Assembly (NCBI GenBank): GCA_963969595.1
Contig: OZ018415.1
Location: 12,400,001-12,464,000, forward strand
Source of the DNA: Neckera pumila
Taxonomy: Eukaryota > Streptophyta > Bryopsida > Hypnales > Neckeraceae
Direction: 5' to 3'
Length of the DNA: 64,000 nt
Position 1 is the stretch's first letter. Each line of letters begins with the position of its first letter. Both the position numbers and the translations under genes were made by a program. Shown here one piece after another: positions 49,393 through 60,871 of the stretch. The notes under the pieces are model-generated. The model saw nothing but the letters and a program-made list of their open reading frames with translations. It did not search any database and was not told the DNA's origin.

Positions 49393-52300
49393 ATGTCTGC
49401 ATCCACTAAAGCTGCAATGAAGGAGACAAAGCTAGAACGAGAATCTTGCAAACAAGAAGAAAAAGAAGGCCCTCCACCACCTGCTATGCTTCCTGTTGGA
49501 GTAGGTCAATTAGAGAAGGCTTTACCAGCCACTCGTTTACTTGAAAAGAGGCGCCTTTTGCATTTGGTGCACGAAGAATTACAACTCCAAAAGATAGATT
49601 TTGTGAAGTATGTTGTATTCAACTATAACAACTATCTAAATTTGTAAAATTTATGAAGTTTTTTGTTCCTACAAATAATTCCGCTGGTTTTAGTTATTAG
49701 CCATATTTCTTCTAGTTGTAATATTTGACTATTTATGTTGAATTTTGTCAAAAATAATTATATATAAAAGAATCACATATTAAATGTTCAATGCTTGAAT
49801 AGTATGAGACAGGGTATTGGGTGTTGGGACTTAAGAAAGAAAGGAAGAAATTCTACAAAAACGAGAAGATGCATTGCGGGATAAAGATCTTGCAATGCAA
49901 GAATCTCTTATTGGTTTTTCAAGATTCCTTCAAGTTTGTTCCGGACTTTAAGTTTTTTCCACTTTGAAAGTTATATCATTTGATGAAAGCTTATCATTAA
50001 TTAAAATATAACATTTTGTTTTATATTTTATCATAGGAAAATGCAATCAAGAAAAAAAGAGCTGAAAAAAAATCAAGTGATGAAATTCGAATGCGTTTGG
50101 AAAAGGTTTCTAAAGTCTTTGCAATACAAATAGTCTAACTTTCTAAAATATGCATGATGTTAGTATTACCTTGAATTATTACCTCTTGATATATCTCCAA
50201 TTATAACAATTGAAATATTGTGTATTAGGAGCAAGAAATTATCCAAATAGAAGATGCTTTAGAAAAGTTGAAAGAAAAACAAAGTGTAATTCTAGTACAA
50301 TTGGAACGGATGGTGGTATTCCAAAAATATTTAGAGTCCGTGGTTGAAAAAGCTCCTCAATTTCATGAAATCAATGACCTCATGCTCAGGTTCTAATTTG
50401 ATCTCCATTACCAACTAATTGATATTTAATATCAATATCTCTATTTAAAAACAAATTTTAAAAGATTGAAATCTAAAATATTCAATGTGTTGTGCAATCA
50501 TTAGATACAATAATACAATATAAGACATGTTACAATTATATATCTAAACTAATTCATATCGATTTCTTACTACTATAATATGTGATTATTATAAAACAAA
50601 ATATTAGAATAATTTTTTGAACTTTTGAACAATTACAAAACAATACTCCTTATCTAACCACTATATCTTTGGCCTTATTTTGTCTTAACCCCTAAAGGAC
50701 CAAACAACATTTTTTGGCAGCATAGCGATTTTAGGCAGCTCACTACAAATGGAAATTTTAGTTTTTTTCTTTGAAATTTTCACACAAGATGTGTCCAAAG
50801 AGTAGCTTCAAAGCCCAACAATTTTTGTAGCTTTTGACTATATGGGTAAAAAGTTATTGCATGACATGTAATTATCAATCCTCGGCGGGCAGCCTAGGTA
50901 TCTCAAAATAATTCTTTAAAAATCACTTTTTTGAGAAATTAAAATTTGAAATTGGTTTCATAGATTTATACATATTTGGAAAGCTTTGAATCATTCTATT
51001 TGGATTAATGAGTCAAAAGTTATGAGGAGTTTTAGTTTTAGGGTAGTTATGGAATCTCTATTCTAAAATAAACTTTGAAGTCCTTTATCTAACTCAATTT
51101 TCAATTTTTTTAGAAAAAGCAAAACAATAAACAATGGATGTAGATTGTTTATTAAAACATTACAACCGTTGGAATTGTTTTTTTTCAATTCCATAACAGA
51201 ATTCTTGACAGTTTAGTGTTTTGAGTCATTATCTACCTCTTCCTACTTACTATTTTTTTCCTATATGTTATACAACTCCAAATGATCTGAAAGTTTTCAA
51301 GCATGTAGCCAACTTGCCTTGAAGAATGAATCCAAAGAGTAACCACCATTTTGGACATTTTTTCATACAGATGTGGCCTGTGAGGTGTAGCTGCCCGGAT
51401 TTTCGTAGGGACAAAAAAAGGATTTTTTTTCAATTCAAATGTTAATATCTTGCAATGCACATGGTGAAAAATTTCGACCTTTTCTTAAACTAGTGTACTA
51501 CAAGATTTTATGGTTAAATGTGTTCAAAAATGTTTTTTTCCAAATTTGGTACTTGTCTTTGAAATGGCAGTTTTGGAGCAGTTTTAGGGAAAACATAGTA
51601 AAAAATCCAGTAAAAACATAGTAAATATTTAGGAATTAATCTTTGAAGGCCTGAAAAGCTTAATTTGGATTGCAATATGGAATTTTTAATGTATTCATTT
51701 GATGCCATTTGGGAGGTGTAGAGGGCTGTTTCAGACTTGTTCCCCTTACTAGACTGAACAATAATGTTGTCTGAGTATTTAATTAATAAAAATTAAAAAA
51801 AAAAAATCCAAATATTAAAAAAAATTAAAAATTCAATTTATTTTTAAAAATTAATCAAATATTATTATCTAATGTGGCAATTGTTGTGCCACGTCAGCCA
51901 GTTGCTGTAGCAAAGGTCCCACAGTCCAGGAATTTGAAGGAATAGTCATAGCCCTTTAGACACCCAAAATGTCATCTAATGTGACGTATTGGATGCATGA
52001 ATTGATGTATACAATAGTTATAAGAGTTTGTATTTATATTGAGCTAAATCAATTTATACATGGCATTTCTAATTTAGATCATTATTAAACCTCCTCCATG
52101 CCTCAAAAGTTGTAAATGGACACGTATTGTATGTGTATAGTGCCGTATTTGAACAAAATAAGGTTTAATTTAGATATTAAAATGACCTCTAAATGAAAGA
52201 TGTTAGTTGTGGAATTTTCAATTCAATGGCCTATATCTACGTCTTGCCATATTTTAGTATATACTTTATATTTTATGAATAAAATACATAAATATATATA

Positions 52301-54157
52301 TATACAACTCCTATCAAACATTTAAGGGATAAACTACCTTACATTATTTTAAATAAATCCTAATATAATGATATATTTGCCTATAACTCTAAACCCTTAT
52401 ATAGCAATTGGGTTGCCTTTATATTTTTGCAATACATTACATTAAATATTATTTTACCACCTTTATTTGAAAGATGATTCTCTTATAGTGAGTATTGGTC
52501 TTCTTAAATTGTATATAGATTTGTGATATAGAAAATATATAATATTTATGAATTTGACAGGCATGCTACATTGGCTGCAAGTCATGAAGAACTCAAGGGT
52601 CATGTTGCTAATTGTGAGGCACAAATTCACAATATTAGAGCAGAATTGCAAGAGTATATGAAGAACTCAGCTAACTCTATTCTTACCCTAAATAATGATA
52701 TCAGTGTTTATAGACAAAAAGTTGAAGGAAAGAGACGAGAAACAGCTGATTTGCAATTAAATATTGATTCAACACTCCAAATGGCAGCTTCTAGGACTCT
52801 TGCACGAAGCCAGGTACATATGATAAAAAAAATAATAATATTAACCCCTTTAGGATTAGGTGTCCAAATTTTGAATAATAAACAAATGCAAACATGTCTC
52901 TTAAATACATAAACTAATTCTTTCATCCATCAAAATGGTTACAAATTCTTGTACTCATTCTCCAACATTTGTACAAGATAGAATTTCAAAATTCTCCTTT
53001 GCATGCTTTCACTAGGTAAAAGATCTTAAGCACATTCCACCTCAAAAATTCCCTTTTACAATTTGAAAATCTTGACCTTGAAATTGATTCTTGAAAGTAA
53101 GATAAAACTAAAAAAATTCTATAATTAATATTCAACATCTTTAACCTGAAAGAAGAAAAACCTTGTGAAAATCATTCATGTTTGATCCACAATCTATTCA
53201 ATGTGATGTTTTCAAATTATGGTTTCATATTTTTTTGATAAAGTATTAAAGTAATGATACATCCAACACAGTAATGAGAGTTGTAGGTCAATGCTACAAT
53301 TTTTATTTCAAATCTTCATTACGTTATTACTTTAATTGTTTTGGCTTCGTAAAGCAATGGCTTGCTAATTTGTTTTTCAAGAAAATTATTTTTACAAATG
53401 AGCTTCAAAGTTGTACTTCATAATGCATTTTCAGGTATCTGAAAGTACTAGACTATTTCTTAGTCTTTAAAGATATGTTCTCTCCAATGGATCATAAATC
53501 AACCCAAATAGGAATAAATTAACTTCCACCACAATGGAGGAGTTTTATTGGTAGGAGTATAATAGGGTTTTTTGGCCTCGATCTTTTGCCATGTTATCTT
53601 GTCCCTCTACAAGGCTAAGATGTTCTTCTTTGGCAAGAATGTTCTCTAACCTTGGAACTTTGGATTGGTCGGCATGAATATCACTTTTTTTGGTATTATG
53701 TGAATCATTTACTTAAAAAACAACGCAAGAGCACTCATGGGAGATCAAATTACTATGGAAGACCTTCCTTTTTGATACCAAATTCTAAGGATGAACATTT
53801 GTGCTTCTATCTTACATAGAAAGATTCTTTGTCATCCTTCGGACACTTTTAGGCTACCTCGTCATTACCGGGTTAATTACCGGGTTAAGTGATTAATTCA
53901 TCTGAACTGATTATTTTATTGTGGATGCAATTAAATAGAATACCAATGGGCAAATTAACAATCACAGATATTGAATATTGCAGATATGTATGGCGGCAGA
54001 AAATCTATTTTATCGCATTGACAAAGTTTCAGTTATTGCACGGCCTGTGCAAGACGACCCTTTAAAAAACCTTGACATGGTTGGAGATTGCATTACGGAT
54101 CTAAGCTTCATTTACAAAGCGTACAAGGATTTTCTGGCTAAAACAACTCCTAAATGA
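49393..54157 (+). CDS. CFAP73: CFAP73/CCDC42-family axonemal coiled-coil protein
   Basis: Members of this DUF4200 family sit on the ciliary axoneme; CFAP73 (Chlamydomonas MIA2) works with CFAP100 in regulating inner dynein arms, and CCDC42 acts in sperm. Six exons join in phase: 49393-49607, about 49840-49933, 50037-50105, 50229-50389, 52561-52813 and 53984-54157. Together they encode 321 residues, close to the family length (about 310-320). The first 40 residues are polar and proline-containing. The family core follows: ATRLLEKRR, then EEILQKREDALRDKDLAMQE, SLIGFSRFLQEN, KKKRAEKK, then FQKYLESVVEKAPQFHEIND. Almost the whole protein is predicted coiled coil. Exon 2's acceptor is the least certain border. 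Introns 4 and 5 are long; intron 4 carries a TTAA element and a MITE. Confidence 0.9.
50689..51635 (-). mobile_element. TTAA element A6, reversed, in CFAP73 intron 4
   Basis: 947 bp. TTAA at 50685-50688 precedes CCCCTAAAGGACC; the right end is degraded to TTTAGGA(A) before TTAA at 51636-51639. A local duplication near 51595-51625 (two copies of 'agtaaaaa') adds length. It is most like A3. Confidence 0.8.
51695..51985. mobile_element. MITE R2 in CFAP73 intron 4
   Basis: The ends TTTGATGCCATTTGGGAGGTGT and the inverse of 'agacacccaaaatgtcatctaatgt' pair imperfectly. It shares internal motifs with R1 at 32.6 kb (GAGGGC(T/C)GTTTC, CTTGTTCCC, ACGTCAGCCAG). Confidence 0.5.
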
Positions 54158-54212
54158 ACATATAGTTATTCTAACTTGAACTAGTGTGCCCTGTGCCGTT
54201 GCCACAGCCAAA

Positions 54213-54520
54213 ATCATAGTAAAAATAATTTTCTAATTTTCTAATTTATAATTAAAACTTTGAAATTCAGTATCTTTCACATCGTCATCCCAAACGCCAT
54301 GAAACAAAGCTCATCCACCCCTTCTCGCCAAGAGCTTTCCAGTGGTACCAAGAACGCGACCAAATCAAAGTAAAAATTAGTTTTCTAATATACTGATCCG
54401 TAAATACTTTGAAATTCAATAACTTCCTCACCGTAGCTCCAAACGCCACAAAACCAAGCCTGCGCACCCCTCCTCGCCAAGGGCTTTCCAACGGTACCAA
54501 GCACGCGGATGGGGGATGCA
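54213..54520 (+). repeat. Two tandem ~152 bp copies 3' of CFAP73
   Basis: 'gtaaaaat...ttttctaat' at about 54218 and 54370 opens two copies. Both continue with 'actttgaaattca', 'caaacgcca', 'ctcgccaag(a/g)gctttcca' and 'ggtaccaag(a/c)acgcg'. The copies are clearly diverged. Confidence 0.7.
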
Positions 54521-54535
54521 CGGTCCAGGAGATCT

Positions 54536-54568
54536 CAACAAAACAAAACAAAACAAAACAAACAAACT
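54536..54568 (+). repeat. AAAAC microsatellite
   Basis: Four to five AAAAC units followed by AAAC units. Confidence 0.85.
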
Positions 54569-54755
54569 TAAGGTATGGATGTGTACAAAAATATTAGTTT
54601 TGTTTATAAATTCAATTTTTCTTAAAAATTACACAAGATCATCAAAAAATTACTCCGTATTTTATGGCTACAGGTCATTGAAATGAATGAAAATATCCAT
54701 TCTTACAAAATTCATATTTTGAGTTAGAGAATTTAATCTAAATTTGAATAGTAAA

Positions 54756-55999
54756 CCCTATAGGATCACAACCTTTATGTCATAAAAAACATTCAAAAAT
54801 TTCATTTCTATTGCAAAGAGCAAAAAAATTTGAAAATTGATTTTCTTTCGCAAATCTAACTAATGGATCTTGCACTAACGTAGGAGGTCCATAAACCAAC
54901 CCTTTAAGCCTACCTACCTCATCAATGATAATCATAGATATTTCAAAGAACATGTCACTTATTCCTAAATAGGAGATAAATTTAGAAACTTGTCGGTTTA
55001 TGGACCCCCTAACTTATACTATTATAAGAATGTGTGGAAGAAATTTTTGATGAATTTTGGCTACATAGAGTGCATTGTATTAGCGTTTAGAATAAATAAA
55101 ACAAGATTTTCTCCACCTTGTATGACTACATTATTTGACTTTGAATCTTCTTAGCTTAATTTTTTTTGCACTACAAAGTTTGAATTAAGAAAAATTAACC
55201 ATGAAAAATTGAGTTGAGTGTCTAGGAAAAAAACTAAAATAAAAAACTCTTAATTTTCATTCTTAAGAAAATTATTAGGTAGAAATAGATATTAGATAGA
55301 AGAATCTTCTAAACTGTTAATAGCTCTAAGATGAATTTGAAACACACTAATCCAATGGTGCAATTGTTTTAGCAAACAACTTTAAATTTTGTAGAACTTT
55401 TTCTTTTGAAAAATTGTGAAAATTGTGAGAATTCAAAAACAAATCTAACGCTATATTTTCTCAAGAAAATGCAACGAATTGTCTGGAAAACAAGCCAAGA
55501 TGCTCTAAATTTTCATATCATCAATCCAAATGGAATAAATCAAAGATTTCTATATAGACAAAAATATAATCTATAAAAAATAAATTCATAAAATCTTATT
55601 TCAAATTATCCTAAAGTTCTTTTGGTGTCTAATGATGAAAATTGTGCTTAGGATGGCATAACTTTTGCTCCTAGGCATTGATTGAATCAAATTAAATTTC
55701 TAAACTATGCTTAACGTGTTTTTCTATCTTAAAAAAATATTCAAAAAATCTTGACAAAAATTGAGACCGTTTGAGTAAAATTGTACTCCTAAAAAGCTGA
55801 TGTGTTTTTCTATATCAAAAAAAGTTTCACAAAATCTTGACAAAAATTGAGACCATAGGAGTAAAATTATATTTACATAATGTTGATACTTTTTTCTCTC
55901 TTAAAAAAAAGTTTCAAAAAATCTTGACAAAAATTGAGACCATAGGAACTTGTCCAAAATCCATACCTATCCCTCAAAGAGGCTTTGATCCTTTAGGAA
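54756..55999 (+). mobile_element. TTAA element B4 with nested MITE
   Basis: It begins CCCTATAGG after TAAA (a decayed TTAA) and ends CTTTAGGAA before TTAA at 56000-56003. The left half aligns with B1. A MITE of about 130 bp interrupts it at 54881-55012. Its right part carries three direct copies of a ~87 bp unit (marker 'atcttgacaaaaattgagac' at about 55748, 55834 and 55920). Confidence 0.65.
54881..55012. mobile_element. Small MITE nested in B4
   Basis: Left end TAGGAGGTCCATAAACC; right end GGTTTATGGACCCCCTAA is its inverse with one mismatch. The uninterrupted relative B1 lacks this segment, which supports an insertion. The flanks suggest a short TAAC duplication. Confidence 0.65.
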
Positions 56000-56003
56000 T
56001 TAA

Positions 56004-58075
56004 CCCTTTAGTGCCTACTTTGGTCGATTTGTGGACTTTCTGGTGCTTGCTGCGTGAAATACAACTCATCTGAAATTACACAAGGAACGACGGAATTAGA
56101 GCTTCAGGTTACGGTTTGGCTGAACCAAACTTCATAGAAAATTGTGGCCCAACGCGTTAGTTGTTCTTGTTTGAATGAATCTGGTCTGGTTTTGATGTGC
56201 GTGGAGATAAAAAGAAATACCAATTGAAAGCAAAGGATGACATAGAATACGGAGGATTGAAAAGGACAGTGTAGTGTGGACGGGGTTGGGTGGGCACAGG
56301 GAACGGGCAGGAAAGTTGTGGCGAACGCCAGTTGGCGAAGCTTCTCGGGTACGTGGCTTCCTAGGTACATGAGACTCAACTGCCACATTCATATTGAAAT
56401 GGACTGTTGAGGCCCAGGACAGGTATCCGAGGCGAGTTCCTCTCTTTCATTGTGCGAGAAGTTGCTTCAATGGCAACGGCTTCATTAGAGGACAAAATTT
56501 AAAAACCGTTCGAAGAGCCGCAAGCGATTCCAGATAGAAGTGGCGTATTCCTTGATGGGTCCTCCGATTCCAGCGTGCGGTGATGGATTTTCTATATCAC
56601 CGCCAATGCGAGGTCAGCATGGTCCTGGTCAAAACCCATATATGGGATGCGCTCACACACCACACTCGACACTCCTGCGCCGGGTCTACTTCGTTTGCCG
56701 GAAGCGCACAACATATGTATGCAGGCAATGCTCGGACACTCGTCTCTGTCTTTCCAGGTGCTTCGACTACTATCATGAGGTGCCTGTGGCAGTCTGAGAT
56801 GGACGGCAGTTGGGGATTTAGGTGAGCTCCAGCTATAGAGTAACCTTCAATGCAGCTAGTATAATTCAATATGAGTTCCGTGATCCCGTTGTTGTCATCT
56901 TGTTTGTATTGTCATGCAGATCAAGAAGATGGACGGCAGATAGAACGTCGTGGCGGCTGATTTCACTCTCGGAATTTTGCTCAAAATTAGTAGGAAAATT
57001 TTGCTGTCTGGTCTTCTCTTAGTTAGACTGCCACTGATTTTACTTTCAGTACGTGGCTTTGTTATTGCTCCCGGAACTTCAACTGGCAAAAAATTATAAA
57101 AAATATAAAACAATTTTGAACCCCCCCTCTTTTGGCTTTGTATAGTGTCTTACGTTCTCAAATTGCACGTAAGTTCACGTAAAAATCATTTGCAAAATCA
57201 ATCGTATGCATGTTGTACTTCTCATTCTGGCAGCTTGGACGGGTGGTCAATTGGTCGTCCATTTGTGGTCCTGTATTACTGTCTTCCCACCCGTCGTTGG
57301 AGCTTCACAGGACTTCTCCGGTCCAGCGTTCAAGTGGGTGGGAGCGGGGCATATAAGGTGCGAGCATAGGAGAGCGCCACGATGTCACATGAGGTGGATC
57401 TAAAACCGCAGGGATTCTTAGAAAAATCATGTGCCAGGTGTCCGACTTATGCAAAAGATGGACAATGTAATTGTACTTCTAGTCTTGCCGTATCTATGCT
57501 ACAGGATCCCAATATTTGGCTGATTTTCGCTCCACTGCAAGTTCAAATTGCACAAGTAAATGCGTACGCCAGTCCAGCAGGTCACTAGTTCCAATTTGAA
57601 CCAATTGGATTCTCTGTAATAGAGTAGGATGCTAGAGTTTGGACCCGTATTTTTCGGTTAGCACCGCCGTATCTTCATCGGCGAGTGCTTGGTAAAAAGC
57701 TTTGAAAATGCACCTTGAAGGTTAAATTCGCACAATTTTTTTCAACTAACATTCGTGCGAAAAGTGACAAGGCTACCAGAGAACCCCAGCATTGTCTTCA
57801 TTATGAAATCCAAAAATATGCCCAAATTACGGAGACCCTCCCCAGCTTTGTCGCACTTTCTACAGCAGTCAATTCAATGTTCGAGCACTACTGTTGTCCA
57901 ACTGTGTTGCCCGATCTCCATTATTTTTTTGGAAACATGACGCCAAGGTCTTCTACCCTCGATCTATATAGCACAATCATATTTATCAGACTCAGAGCTC
58001 TCCCGATATTGTGTTTTTGAAAGTATGTACTCCAAAAACGCGTTGCCTCCCAAATCAACCACGGGCGCTAAAGGG
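56004..58075 (+). mobile_element. Second piggyBac-type element (P2)
   Basis: 2072 bp between TTAA at 56000-56003 and 58076-58079. The ends are CCCTTTAGTGCC and the inverse of CCCTTTAGCGCC, i.e. 11 of 12 bases inverted. These ends differ from the A/B/P1 type (CCCCTAAAG). The element keeps only the C-terminal part of a piggyBac transposase, followed by about 1.28 kb without a recognisable gene. It looks like an internal-deletion derivative. Confidence 0.75.
56465..56797 (+). pseudogene. piggyBac transposase C-terminal cysteine-rich domain remnant
   Basis: The reading frame begins after a TAG near 56486 with KSRKRFQIEVAYSLMG, which resembles the helix before the cysteine-rich domain of piggyBac transposases. 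It continues into a cluster FVCRKRTTYVCRQCSDTRLC and then CFDYYHE, ending in TGA at 56795-56797. The C-x2-C...C-x3-C-F-x2-YH spacing is the zinc-binding C-terminal domain that in piggyBac binds the element ends. The catalytic DDD core is absent from this copy, and no upstream part of the gene was found inside the element. Confidence 0.65.
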
Positions 58076-58079
58076 TTAA

Positions 58080-59286
58080 CAAATAAATTTGTAGTCAATT
58101 GATATTTTTAATAATTCTCTTAGTGTATGAATATAAAATGATGAATATTGGAAGGCCTCATTTTTTAGTCCTGTGGAGTGAGATGTTTAGATCTCATTTC
58201 AAATTTGTGAATTATACCATAAAAATGGGGCATACTTTGGAAGTGAGTTGCTAAAGTTAGTGTCCACTTATCTCATGTAAGTATGTTTGAGGTGCGCCAC
58301 ATGCAAAGATTAATTTTTCAAACACATGCAATCAACTTTGACACAATATTCTTTAGAATTGTGAGAATTTAGCTTTTCATTATAAATTTTATATTTCAAA
58401 CCCCCAAAAAAGACTTGAAAATTTGACATTTATTAAAGAGAGTATGCATGGCCCTCTATTTTTTCTGGCTCAAAATAAACACTAATCAAATACTCTGTAA
58501 GTAATTGCAACAATGCATTTGTAGAGGTTCTAAGAAAGACAATAAAGTAATTAGTTATTTTTTATGATTTCTTTGTGCTTCTATCATCTTAAATTGTCAG
58601 AATATGCAATGTATAAACTAATTCATCCAAATAAATTTAATTTATTTGAACAATTTTGCATTCATTTAAAATGTTCTTTCATCCACTTTCAATGAAATGA
58701 ATTGTAGTAGTTAATGACCTATAGTGCAGTGTCAGCAAAATTATTTGGATAGCATGGTCAATTTTGAAATTTCTCAGATATTGACTAATCAATGAAGTTG
58801 TCAAATGAAATTTCATTAGAAAAATTTCAGGCCTCCAGAGGGCCTCTCCATGATCCCTCTTTAGTACGCCAAAATTTAGTTTTGGGGGGGCTGGAATTTT
58901 ATTTTTTTCCCTATTTCCGTGCAACTGAAACTGGAAAACTTTTGCAAACAAAGTCTCCAAATATTCCAAGAGGGCATTGGTCTCACCTATGCCCATTTCC
59001 AAAACGGAGAACAAACAAATTGTCTTGTTAGTGAGGTGAAACGGGTGTCTACAGCCCAAGTACGCGTGTTATTTCTTTCACAACAAATAAAAACAACTTA
59101 AGCAGCCAAGTAATACTTGTATAAGAGACACAATCCATTCAAAAAACTCTCTCAAAAAACCTGGTCAGAAGAAGTGCATTGTGAAGACGCCATATATCCG
59201 AGCTTGTGTCAATAAAAACTAACTGTCCAGAGCTATTGCTAAAAATAGAACAGTATCAACCCAAAAGCTTCAGCACATCAGCAGTA
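58080..59286. other. AT-rich DNA, no gene recognised
   Basis: A 126-codon minus frame at 58679-59059 (with METGIGETNALLEY-like sequence) has no known domain and overlaps plus-strand frames. A G run lies at about 58885-58891. Confidence 0.4.
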
Positions 59287-59289
59287 TTA

Positions 59290-59397
59290 GGGCCTCTTTA
59301 CACTATGGCCGTCCAAGTCGAGAGGCCGTGGGATTCTGCAATATAATTGGTGGAAACCAACGGACTCTAGACGGATGGCCATAGTGTGAAGAGTCCC
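59290..59397. mobile_element. Tourist-like MITE, 108 bp
   Basis: Left end GGGCCTCTTTACACTATGGCC; the right end GGCCATAGTGTGAAGAGTCCC is its near-perfect inverse. TTA duplicates flank it (59287-59289 and 59398-59400), as for PIF/Harbinger MITEs. Confidence 0.8.
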
Positions 59398-59400
59398 TTA

Positions 59401-60042
59401 CTAGACAAACTTCAAGTAACCAGCCTAGCAATCTTAGAAGCAGGTTAAGTAGAAAGTTCAAAGTGATGAGATCATTCTCTTTAAAAAAAAGGTGCAGAGT
59501 AAAAGTCTTGTCTTTGGTTGGTCCTTTTACTACAAACTCGAGACCTGTAAAGTAGAAACATCCAATAGAGTCCATGTATCTAATCTTTGTTCCTAGATGG
59601 ACATTAAATTGTCCTTAAACTTCCATTGAATGGTCTTTGACATGTGTCAAAAGGTTTCTCCTCTCTTCACTGTGATTGGATAAGCGCTGAATTTGTCAGT
59701 ATTCATATTTAGGCCCACCTACAAGACGGTTTTAGTGGTCTAGGGGACTATAACTTTGGAAATTCATAGAAAATTCATGCCAAGTCCGAATTCTTTTTTT
59801 TTGTCAAAATTCATGATTTTCTCTTGCCTATATCAAAAAAAATATTAATTTTTGGAAATGGTGCCTCCAAGTATGCTGAATTCCTTATTTTGACGGTTTT
59901 GGGTGCTTCCACCTTAGCAAAAAAGGCCGTGATATGTGCCCTAGCAGCCCAGCTGTTACGTTCCAGCCATTCATTTTGTTTCCCAAGGACCATCTGACAG
60001 CATACTGAGGCATGGCATCTGGATCATTAAAGAAAGAATTAA
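59401..60042. other. Intergenic DNA, no gene seen
   Basis: The 60-codon minus frame at 59811-59993 is not recognisable. Confidence 0.4.
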
Positions 60043-60871
60043 TTAACCCCTAAAGGACCGGGAGGTTTTTTCAGAGAGACATTGTCAAATACTGCAACTT
60101 TTGGATATGTTACTCAAAAATGAAAATGAAAACTTTTTCTTGAAACTTCAACCGTACACAACTAAAGTAGATTATTTTACCAAAGTCTGGAAAAATTTCA
60201 GCCCATTTCACCGCACGGATTGAAAGATTATAACATTCAAAATTTGAAAAAAAGTTTTTTTGGTCACTGCCCGGCAAGGTCAGCAGGCTTCGGGCCCTCT
60301 TGGAGAAAAATTCTTTCCTCTACACACAATTGAGTCTCTTCACCATTCAATTTTAAGCCCTCTTAGGTACACTCATGCAAAATTTTGGAAGCAAATTCAA
60401 GTTCTAACTCAATCTAAATGACCCTGCAATATAGAGAGGTATGAAAAATTGGCTTACATTAGCTAATCTTTGGGAAATTGTAGTGCATGGAGGAATTTTC
60501 TTTTGTAAAATCCAAACAGTGGAAACATACATAACATAACTTTCTACAACTTATAATCTTTTCATGATGAAAAAAAAATTCTTCCTATACGTATGCAAAT
60601 TTCCCCTCTCCCTTTGTCCATAGTTGTTTGAAAAATACTACATGCCACCAAGGAAGCATGGGTCCACTTCTCTCTAATGGCATTCCTAGTCAAGAATACA
60701 CAATTGGGGCATTAGCACTAGCATCAAGAGCCATTGATGGGAATATATGGATTTTCATACAAATGTTTAGATCAAAGTACATAGAAGTCACCATTGAACA
60801 AAAATGTAATTTTCAAGAACAAAAGTCTTCTACATACATAGTAATCATAAATTATGTTAGTAACTCACCAT

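Noticed and set aside
52841..52860. TTAACCCCTTTAGG in CFAP73 intron 5 as an element end
   Set aside because: No matching opposite end was found within the intron, so one 14-base match is not enough.
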